Positions 1 through 11,100 of a stretch of 64,000 nucleotides of DNA are shown piece by piece. Where the stretch lies: the NCBI RefSeq assembly GCF_002234675.1, contig NC_019881.2, positions 20,399,494-20,463,493 of the forward strand, in the 5' to 3' direction. Position numbers and translations under genes: made by a program. Numbering within the stretch: position 1 is the first letter of the stretch; each line of letters opens with the position of its first letter. The notes beneath the pieces are model-generated. The model saw only the letters and a list, made by a program, of their open reading frames with translations. It was not told the DNA's origin and did not search any database. Origin of the DNA: Oryzias latipes (lineage: Eukaryota; Chordata; Actinopteri; Beloniformes; Adrianichthyidae).

Positions 1-283
1 TGTCTGTTAGTTAGCCACAAAGCCAGCACACACTTAATGACATCCAGGGCATGCCACCGTCTCGTTAGTAGCAATTAGTTCACTCGGGGTGAGAGGGGGC
101 TGTGTGTGTAGGTTTCTTCACATTTTGTTCCATGTGCAAATTCTTAATCAACGAAACTTGTTTGTGATTATGCTTTAGAACGTGGAACATAACGGTGGCG
201 GTTTTTAAAACTTTGATCCTAATTTTGTGTTCATGGCTTATTAGCTAAACCCTTTTTTTACTTTACTTTCACACACAAGCTCT

Positions 284-740
284 GAAAGACCCGCTCAGGT
301 TAAAAAAAAATACATATTTGGTGTTTTTTAACATGTTCTTTTGGCATTTTTCTGACAATGGCGGACATTTATAAAGAAAATTAAGCTTAAAGTAGCATTT
401 CTGAGTATTTCTCTATTCAAATTGTGAATCAGGAGCAGACGATAAAATGCGATTGGAAAAAGATCGTATTTGTGACGTAGAAAATATATTTCTGATGCAT
501 CCACTTGCAGACAAATAGATCCTTGAATGTCTGGATCTAAATTGTACGACCGGATAACTTCAACACTGCTCACCATTTTTGTTGCACCGCTAATTTTAGG
601 TTGGGGGTTGTGAGGGGCTGTAAGCTAGCGGGAGAGAGTGTAAACAGATAAGTGACGTTAAGGCGAGTGTTGCGCGCTAAGAGGCAAAATACTTATGAAC
701 TCCTACTGCTCTGCAAAAATTATGTCCTAAAAAAACCCCC
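284..740 (+). mobile_element. family A miniature element, copy 1
   Basis: Shares long segments with nine other stretches in the window: AACATGTTCTTTTGGCA, then GTGAATCAGGAGCAGACG, AGATCGTATTTGTGACGTAG and AGGGGCTGTAAGCTAGCGGG. The left end GAAAGACCCGCTC resembles the family terminal repeat; the right end is eroded. It lies in an ntn4 intron. No transposase frame is visible, so it is called non-autonomous. Confidence 0.7.
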
Positions 741-1759
741 AAAAAAACAGTTATTTGGTTTTGTATATGTGTTTTTTTTTACTTGTCCCGTCCATCAGCT
801 GAGCAAACACATAGGAGCTGAAGACCTTTAGTGTTGGACACATTTTACTGTTAGGGGGTTAGGAATCATCAGACACAAAAGGGGTATATTTGTATAAACC
901 CCTTTTGTATTTCAGGCTAAACTTTATTTATATTGATTATGTTTGTATACGTCTTTTGTTGGACTGGACAGAAAAAAAGAAGACATAAGGCATAATCATA
1001 TGAAATGAGCGCAGAAAATGTGGTACTTTAACCCTAGAAAGCCCAGGATAAACTATCTTGTAAGGTTTTAAAGTGAACTTGTTTCTTTTCCCTTTTTTGT
1101 TCATTTTTGGTAGCAGCAAATAACCGCAGCCAAAACAAACAAAACAATAATTAAAAAAATAAATGAAAGTAAAAAAAAAAAAAAAAACCCAAAGAAACCC
1201 ATAAGCTTTGACAGAAGAAAATCCCATTCATTTTAAGAACAACAGAGTGAAAACCAGTCTGAAAAGTGATGATCCCTTCAACAGTTTTATTCTTTTATTG
1301 TGTGGAACCTGCTGCAAGTGTGACCGGTGCACAATAAACCTGAGTCACGTGCAGATGTATCTTTTCATGGATCAGTTCATGGAGAGGGCGTGCCGTTTAT
1401 AGCTGCGCTTTGATATTGTTTGAGTTTTCGGAACGGCGTTTGAGTCGAAGCCGGTCAGTTTGGCGACAGCTCAAACCCCGTGGGAAACAAGCGTAAGAAG
1501 GAATGTGTGCGATTTTTTTTGTGCATCTTCTGTGCATACTGATTAGTTTGTTCCTACCTCTGTATTCACTGCATAATTGTGTGTCCTACATTGCAGTCGC
1601 ACGGTGTAATCCAAACAAATAAAGAGCTTCCTCAAATGCCTTGCCCCCCCCTTCAATCATTATCCAGCATGCATGGCATTCCTGCTCAAAGGAATGACAA
1701 GGAGATTGTTATTGTGCTCTCAGCACTACATACTTGTACTCTTCTCATACTCATAAACC

Positions 1760-1784
1760 TACACACACACACACACACACACGC
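1760..1784. repeat. (CA)n microsatellite
   Basis: Short CA dinucleotide run in an ntn4 intron. Confidence 0.9.
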
Positions 1785-2050
1785 AGGCTTTTTAGAGCGG
1801 AGGCCCACTCTTGATTCCAGCAATGAAGCCAAATAATCATTGTCCTTTCACTAATTTGAAGCGAGAGAAGGTGAGAGACAATGATTCAGGGAAGGAAATA
1901 AGATAAGCAGAAGATGCTTGAAAAAGAGTTAGAGAGAAGGGATTTAAAGGAAAAAGGAACAGTCCATGTGAAGATATTCAAGGACGACATCTTTTTCAAA
2001 TCTATCGTGTTCTGTTATCCTAATGAGGTCTTTTCTCCACTTTTTTTTAG

Positions 2051-2177
2051 GTTCATGGGAAGTGCGTGTGCAGACACAACACTGCAGGTGAGCACTGCGA
2101 GCGCTGTGCTCCTCTGTACAATGACCGGCCCTGGCAGCCAGCTGACGGACTGACAGGAGCTCCACATGAATGTCGGA
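2051..2177 (+). CDS. ntn4: ntn4 exon, end of an EGF-like repeat
   Basis: First visible coding exon. It follows a T-rich tract ending in AG and ends at A|GTGAGT. It encodes [19 protein letters not shown] and, after the next stretch, [12 protein letters not shown]; it leaves one base to be joined to the next exon. Confidence 0.93.
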
Positions 2178-5100
2178 GTGAGTCAAAAAATCTGCTTCCT
2201 GTATTGTTATGTGAAGTACCACTCTGATGATCTACTACCAAAGCGTTCCCAGTGGTCTTTTTCATTTTGAGTATGCCATTTTTTAGCCCCTATTTTCTAG
2301 GAAATACTTTCTGCAGAGCAGCAAGAGTTCAGCTGTAGTTGCAGTAGTTGTGTGCGGGACTATTGGCATGGAGCAAGCCCGCCCCCACTTCTCATCACCC
2401 ATAACTGAGAGCTCTCCTGCTAGCTTACAGCCCCTCACACGTCCAACCTAAAATTATTGGTGCAACAAAAACTATTTGTCTGACAGTGGATGCATCCGAA
2501 TTGGGCGGAGCAGGGAGCTTGTGGCCCCGCCCAGCATATTTTCATATTTACAGCATCTTTTTCAAATTTGCTCCTGATTCACAATGATTTGAATAAAGAA
2601 ATATTTTAAAATACAATTTAAAATTGATTTACCTTATCTTTATCTTCTATCATCAGAAAATAGGTGGTGCCACAAGAACACGTGGCACCACCAATTTTCA
2701 TTGGAGTGGGTGTTTAATAAGCCATTAGCAGCCCTGCCGACTGGACACTTGTGTGACAGAACTTTATATTTGTACAAAACCTTTTGTGCATTTGAAAATT
2801 GAAGTAAAGAAGAAGTAATAGATTTCTTTCAAGTAAGGAGTCAAATTCAGTGTTTTCACCAACGTCATTTGTCCTTGCCAGAGTGCAAGTGTAACGGGCA
2901 TGCTCAAAGCTGCCGCTTTGACTGGACGGCGTGGCGGGAGTCTGGCCAGCGGAGTGGAGGCATATGCGATTGTCTGCACAACACAGAAGGTCGTCAGTGC
3001 CAGAAATGCAAAGCTGGCTTCCACAGAGACCCTCGGAGACCCCAAACGGCGCCGGACTCCTGCAAACGTGAGTGACGTGGCAACACCTTTGGTAAAATGG
3101 TTTTCATTTATCGTAACCTTTTCTCTTTTAAATAAAGACAATTTTGTCATATAGAAGACTCTATTTCCAATACGAAATAGAAAGGTTGTTCTCTTTCTTT
3201 GAAAAACCATCAGCTTCTGGAAATATTTCTAACATTTGGTAATAGGTCGTGAAACGCACAAAGAATATTATTTCAGATTTGACTTTTGCATATTTCTGAA
3301 AAAACAGTTATTGTTTCGTTTGGCTAAACTGTCCATCAATAGCATGACATCATTTAATATTCGCCCTTCGTTTTTACAGCTAAATTTTAAAAGGTACTGG
3401 ATCGTGTAACCCTGACATCCGGTGTTGAACACAGGTACTGCTGCTTACAGTCAAAGCACAGCATTAAAGCCCCCAATGCCAGTTACTCAATCTATGGAAA
3501 TTTCAGCTGTAAACTTTGACAGTATGGTTTTAAAGACTTGATCACAGGTCGTTTTTTGAGCTGGTGTGATCCTACACATCCTACATTTAGCCAACTGTAA
3601 ACTGTCCTTCAAAGAGAAAGAAAATAACACTGTGCTTGCATGTCAAACATGATTGTCACTATGTAATCCCAGTCAGTCCTTAACGAGATAAAAGTTTCTA
3701 TTGCCAGTATATTGTTAGCCTGTGCTACATAGATACTGCGCTCTAATCTCTAAAATTTTCAGACTTGGTTAAATTTATCAATGTGTCTTGTCTTAACTGA
3801 AAAGAACAGGTTAGGCTAACAGTTTGCAGAGAGCATGTGTGTTGTATTCGCATTGTAGTGGCACAGAAAAAACAATTGATCTGTCTGTAGAGAATGAATT
3901 TATTCAGCTAGCCAAGAATCAAAACCTCTTGAACGATATATTTACCTCCACCTTTATCAGAAAAGCCCTAAGATTGCAAGTGATCCTCGAATCTATTGAA
4001 ATCTGATAATATTTTGCAAAATTTTCATTAAAGCCCGTTTTTAAAAGTCAGGTCAAAGGAGAATCGAGTCATTTTCTGTTGGCCTCATTGTTTGTTTTTT
4101 TGTGCAAATGTTTCTGTCAACCTAATCTGGTTTTCTTACATACAGGTCTATGTGTGTTTTCAAAGGCAATGAGAGCAATTGCAAGTCAAAAGACACAACT
4201 TAGAGATCTATATACAAACCTAAAAATGATTTAGCTTTGAGTATTTATTACATGAACGTTAACTTCCAAACATTTTAACAGAATAAACGATAAAAAGCAG
4301 ATTTTGTCGTTGCTGTGGATGTTTTCCCTTAGAAGGATTATTTCTTTCTGTGTACCAGACACTGGAATGTCATGAAACATGATTAATCAACCCACAGCAA
4401 CAAAATGTTGTAAACATCAACCTCAAGCACACCACTGTAGAAAAGCAGTCTCATTCTTTTGAGGAATGCTGAGCACAAGGATCGCAAGCCAGGACCTGCT
4501 GGATCACTCTGAATCCTGACGGGCACCTGGCCCTGGCGCTCCACGCTCTATCCAAGGTTTACATCGTAGTTAATCATCAGATGGCAGCATTCCTTCGTCT
4601 TGACTCAGGACCTCCTGCCTGTCCCCTACATTTTTTTGGTTTGTCAGATGTGACTTAGAGCTCTGACTGCTTTGGGGTAATTATTGTCAGGAGCTGTAAA
4701 TGTGTTAGGGTCCACCCTGGCAGGGGGTGCATGGACAATTTGCCAATGCAGTGTGATTTTTCTCCACTGACGAAAAGAGTCTTAAGTAAATAAGAGATAG
4801 TCATCCATAAACATGCAGCAGAGACAGCGTTCTCCTGATTATCAGCCTGATTTGAGCCACTAATCTCGGCTTTGCAGCTTTCACTCAGATTCAAGTGTCA
4901 TTTTTTCTCTTTGTTCTTTTATATTTTTACTAGGATGTTGATTGCAAGAACCGTCATGCATCTGAAAACATGACATTCCCCCTAAAGTTTGCTGATTAAA
5001 AAAAAAAAAAAAAAAAGTCACAGGAGTGGATAAAATGTGCCTTCAAACCCAGATTAGCCATTTTTTTCCTGGCATTTTAACTGTAACATAACAACGATGT

Positions 5101-8100
5101 GTCCAACATGGTGGATTATTGTAAAAAGAAGTTGGTACAGGAGCTCCACATTCACAAAAAAACACAGCTTATATGAAACATATGGTATTGAAATACGCAA
5201 AGATTAATGGAATACTTGACATTCACCCATTTTTGAACACTTTCCAACCGTCTGTGTGGTCTGCATGCCTCTACTGCTGTACTTTAACCAAGATCAACTG
5301 ATACATTCCTGAAGCAGCACGATGATTCAGGCTTTACAATATAGAATGAAAATATCTGGAACACATTTGGATTATGTTGGAATGACAGGAGACAAAATGC
5401 TTTGATGTCTGAGGGCTGAAACCCAGATCGGACAGAGTTTCTTTGAGTGACTGCAGACAAAGGACGGCATTGTCTGGATGATTGGCCTATTTATATTAAT
5501 AGATAAGACACCATCAGCAATACTGCAGAAGTGGGTTGACTTGAAGCTCTATTAGTTTGTGTATTTGGCACTTTGTCAAAATGAAGAGGCTGGTAGCAAT
5601 ATCTGTTGATGGCAAGAAAGATTTAGTAGCTCTTCTACTGATAACATGTTTTAATAAAAGAAATAAAAATACTCTTAAAAACCTTTGTCACACGCCACAT
5701 TCAACACGCTGCCTGCTGTCCAAGCTCAAAGCTCACATAGGTATTTACTTTCAGGACTGGGGGTAGTTAGAATTACATTTCTGATGTGGTTCACTTGACC
5801 CACTCTGATGAAAATTGTGTTTGTAACATGTTTTTGTGACATTTTTCTGACGATTGAGGACATTTATTAAGATAATTAAGCACAAAAATGCATTTCTGAG
5901 TATTATTTTCATTCAAATTGTTGTGAAAGTTTGACAACGATCGTATTTGTGAGGGCGGGCCACAAGCTCCCTGCCACCTCACACTGTCAGCTAGGAAAGC
6001 ATGTAAACAGAGAGCTCTCAGCAACGGGAAGGGGAGCTGGGGTTGCTCTGCGCCAAAGGTCCTGCCCAAAGGAAGGGACCTTTGACTAGGAACGCTTTGA
6101 AAATAGATCAAAAGATGGCGAGAGTGGGTCTGCTATTAGTACAAAATCATCTGTCTGTAAAATGTTTTCTGTAACAATGAGAAATAATCGTGTGACTTTT
6201 AACCTTCATGTTCTCTCTATTATTTTTAATTGCAAAAGCTCAAAATAAAATAATTTTCATCTCATGAAATTTACAGGAAATTTTCACGTCCCCATTTGTC
6301 GCATGACTTAAATCATTTGTTTACGTTAACTTGAAATGCAACACTGTAAATATAAGGTTAATGTCACCTCAAAAAAGTCGACTATGAAATGTTTTTTCCA
6401 AAAGTTACTTTTATTTGTTGGGACCGTCTTCTGTACGTTGGTGTTGTCGTTAGCACTCTCATGAGAAGTCCCTGGTGCAAATCCCAGATGATTTCTTTCC
6501 ATATGGAGTGTACGTGTCCTCCTCGTGCACATGTGGATTTTCTCTTGACACTCTGACTTCCTGCCACAGTCCAAAAACTTGCTTTATTGGTTAAACTGTC
6601 TCTAAAATGTCCTTATGAGTGTGTGTGATAGTGTGGCCCTGGAAAACAGACTGGCCACCAATTTACTGTATACAATGCGTCACTCAACGGTAGCTGGGAT
6701 AGGCTCCAGCAACCCAATGACCCCAAAAGGGATTGTGAAAATGGATTTTCTGATGGAAAACCAAGCTTCACGTCATCATCAGCTGACAGTGTCCTATTCA
6801 GAATATTTCTTAAGAAAAGTAACATTTAATTAACTGAATCTAAATCGAAGATTTATTGCTGTTTTGATGCAATTTTATGAGTCAGAAAGATCTACATACT
6901 AGTTTTAAAGCCGGATCTGATAAGCAAAATAAAAAGTCACATTTTTCCCAAAGAAATCCTTAACCCATATGTTCCTCTGTTATACAAAACTCCTGAGGTA
7001 TAGCTACAAAGTCTTCTTTTTTTTTGCTTTAACTTTTATGACCTGGCAATAAATCAAGAACGACCCGGTTTGTTTCTCTCTTCACATATTTTCTTGACGT
7101 ATTCGCAGACAATCGCGTCTTTGCAGCAGCTGGGATGCTGCAAGGTTGGAATTTCAGTGATTAGGCTGTGGTTTGGCAGATTTGTCACACCTGAGCTCCG
7201 ACCCGATGGGTAACCGTAGCAGCTAATCACCGATGGGTGATTGATGGGCAGACAGCGGCGATGGCGTGCTCGGAAACCCATAGGAAGGTTCAGCTCGTGA
7301 AATTTCACTGTAACCGCTCGCTGACAAGAGGAATTTCCCTCATTTTTTTCATACCAACCTTAAAAAAAAAACTCCTGTCAAGCTTCACACTGGCTTGCGT
7401 GCTTCCACTGACACACTTCTTGTGTCGGCACGGCTCACACATTGTCTGGTGCTTATAACGCCTACACACACATTTCCCCCACAGGAGTCGTGACATGACC
7501 CCTCGTAAATTCTCATGCTTCTATGCAAACTAACAAGCTGAGCTGACACAACAACGAGCACACGTGTTCAGGCTCTGCATAGAGCGGAGCTTATGACCTC
7601 TGTGAATTATTAATATGAGGAGGCAGTTGAGGGCAGAAATGCAGATATGGCCTTGTGTGCATGTGAAGAATATAAACTGCATCTCCATGTTTTTTATGGG
7701 TGCTGTTCAGGTCTTGGTTATGATAAGCTTCACACTATATTGTGTTTTCTTCCTGGAATTTTTTTTCTGTCTGGTTTAGTGACGTGAAAGGCTGATATTG
7801 CTCTTAAAGGAGACTTGTTTTAACAATACTGCACACATTAGCACACAGATGTGTTTTGGAAGTTCTATCAACTGAAAAACTACAAGATAATTTTGAAACA
7901 TAATACTGGGTTTTGGAAGAACTGATCAATCAAATTCCAAAAAAGATGCAATTCATCAAATACATTTCCCTTTGAAGGAATTTCTTGTTTTTATCAGTCA
8001 AAAAAAGCTACTTTTCTGAAAGTTTTTCATTTAAGAATTCACAATTTTGCAATAGAAGTTCTATATTTTTCATTTAAACGTCTTAAGACCTGACTTCTAC

Positions 8101-11100
8101 ATGTGTAGACATCACATTTTGGGTTATATTACCACAGTAGTTAATTCTGCTTAACGGGAACCCTGCGACTATGAGTGTGGAGGGTAAGCTCAAATAATAA
8201 TGAAGTGTTTAAATCACTTTTTTATGAAAAGTTTTTTTAAGGAGGAAAATTTGACAAACGTCTCAACATTTAATCTGTTTATAATAAATTTGTGAATTCA
8301 AGTCACAGTAGTTTTGCATGGATGCCCAGCCCTAGAACATATAGTAGGCTGTTTGCATCCAGAGGAATCCCCAGTGGACCTAAAGTCAGCAGATTGCTAG
8401 GTCAGAACTGGTTCAGTCACAGTTCAACTGAAGGAAGATAAACTTCTACAAAATCTCTATGCATTTACTGCATAGTGTGGTTAAAAACACCAGTTGGATT
8501 GTGGTGAAGAGTATTAGAATAACAATACTAGGCTTAAATGACTTACCTTAACCAAATAAATGTAGTGGCTAAATTGCAATAGTTGTTTGTCTTTTGGCTT
8601 TTCCCATCAGGGGTCGCCACAGCGAACTAGTCGCATGGTAAGCTTGGCAATGTTTTACACCGGATGCCCTTCCTGACGCAACCTTCTCAAAGCAACCGGG
8701 CTTGGGACCGGCACAGAGGTAGAGAAGGGAACAGGGAGCAGCCTGGAGTTGAACCCTGGTTTCACGGATGGAAGGCGCTGCAAACCAGCACGAGCTAAAC
8801 CGGCTCACGGCTAAATTGTAATAGTAAACAATCTAATAGATAGATAGAAGCAAAATAGGTCAAGATTGCTCTGAAAACCCAATTAAGTCCAATCTTAAGT
8901 TGACTTCAAACTCTCAAGAAATGTTCTTAAGAATCAAGTCCAATTCAAGTCGTTTTTTTGTTATTACACTTTAGTGTGGGCAGTAACTAAAAAGGAATAC
9001 GATAAAAGCTGGAGGGAACATTTTAGGAGCTAAGAAGTGTTTTTGATGGAGAAAATCATGAGTCATTGTATTTTATTGAAGGTTTTTTTCTTTTTAAGTT
9101 AAAAGTCTAACTTTTGTTTGTTACAGATCAGTGACTTTGGTATTTGCCTAATAAAGATTTCCTTAATAATTAATAAAAACAATTTTGTTTATTTCCCCCC
9201 CAAAACGTTCTAAGAAACATTTAAATGTAAAACAACAACTAATGATGGTGGTGTTGTTTTTTTCTTTTGTTTATTTACATTTTAAGTTTGCAGTGTACAC
9301 CAACTCCTTTTTCCATAACCAACTAAGCTGTTTTGATCATTTCTTTGCAGATGACACTTGGTTATATGTTGAATTTCCCCTTCATGACTCCATAGCTGTT
9401 GTTGTTTTACCTTTTGTCTGGAAATGATTTACATAAAAACATTATCTTAAACAGAAACTAAAAAAGAGTAATTTTTTTTCACAGTAGCACTTCTTTATCA
9501 TCTCCCATTTACAGTCTTTCATTTTTTGGGGGTATACGTAGATTTGGGTTTTTCACCGTTAGAAACTCAATCGTTTGCATCTAAAGATGAATCTTTTTTT
9601 TTTTATAGGAAATTAAACTCCCGATTTAGAGCTGGGGCTTAATTTTAAAACACAAAAGATAAAAAGTGTCTGGTCTAACAACAGAAGCATTAAACAGAAG
9701 AGAAATGGTGAAAACGCACACCCCCTTTCCTCCCCTGTTTAAGATAAGGACAGATTTATGGGCGAAACTGCCAGTGGAAACATGGGTGGACGTTACAGTA
9801 ATGGTGCAGGAATATTGTTTTTGGAGGTTGTTTAAAGAACACTCTATCAGCACACAATTACAGCAGACACAGGGGAGAGACAGAGAGAAAGAGGCTTGTT
9901 CTGTTTGTGCTTGTCGGTCCGTTTCTCTAAAGGCAGAATGAGCTTTAGAGCTCACAGATCCGTCGGCCAGAGCTCGCTTTGGGACGAACCTTCAAAGGGC
10001 TTCTGACTTAGGTGTGGGTCCTTTGTAATCATTACGGTTATGTCATAAAGAAAGAATTATAAACATGATAAGATGATAAGAAAAAGATAGAGGCTTTTGT
10101 CTGCAGCAAGAACAGACAGACAATGAAGCAACTGCTTAATGATAAAACCTCGGCTATGGAACCTTACAGACCTTTGTGTATGCAATTCAATATTTTACAA
10201 TATTTATAGGCGGAATATACTCCAATACATGACAGATTGACTTTTTTTTTTACAATTTTTTTCATTACAAAATGCATTATTCATCAACACATTTTTTTTT
10301 GATAATGGAGAATTACTTTTAAATCTAAATGTATTTAGCCTTTTCTTTCCCAGCATGCAGTTGTCATCCAATGGGCTCCATACTTTACAACTCAACTGAC
10401 GGATCAACATGCGACCCCTCCAACGGAAACTGCATCTGCAAGCCTGGAGTCGGCGGGGAGCGTTGCGACAGGTGCATGGTGGGATATTGGGGCTTTCATG
10501 AGTACGGCTGCCGCCCATGTGACTGTGCAGGAGACTGCGACCCGTTTACAGGAGACTGCATGTTTGGGTAGGTCGACTCATTTCTCCGTTTTATTGTCAT
10601 ACAACTCAGATTGCTCAAATCTGTAAATCGAAATGTCTTTTTTTCAAACATTTTATCCAAAAATTTCCACACTTTGAAATCACGGTTTTAATCACAGGAT
10701 TAGTTCTCAAGTTTTGTGCGCGTAAAATACACATTTTTGATCAGGTGGAAGTGCAACATAACGGCGCGAATACCTGTTAAACATCTAGGGTTTCATGTTA
10801 TTACAGTCGGTCCTTTAGTTTTAGTTTCTGATGTTTGACCTTGGTTGACCCTGACACCTTGTGGGGAGCGCAGGTGTGTCTTCCAGTTCCCTTGAGGCTT
10901 CCACGGCAACCTTGAGTGCCGTTGTGAAAATGGGATGTACAATTGTCGTAAATGTATTGTGAAGTATTTTTAAGGCAAATGGATATTACACACACTTATG
11001 ACGTATGGGTGATGCTGTACAGAAACGGCATGTTTACATAATACGTGAGTGTGCGTAAGACCCCTGTTAGAGGTCCACATAAACTAAAGTCTGATTGTCC

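Larger units (their letters stand above)
3068..10353 (+). other. large ntn4 intron
   Basis: 7.3 kb AT-rich intron with no supported exon. It contains a family A copy (5793-6140), a fish-type interspersed repeat on the minus strand (6437-6760), a SINE-like repeat (8575-8812) and A/T homopolymers such as that near 4998-5016. Frames of 60-109 codons inside it have no recognisable similarity. Confidence 0.85.

Noticed and set aside
1208..1402. Possible upstream ntn4 exon (CCKCDRC)
   Set aside because: Cysteine spacing does not match the laminin-EGF repeat expected before VHGKC, and no fitting splice sites are present.
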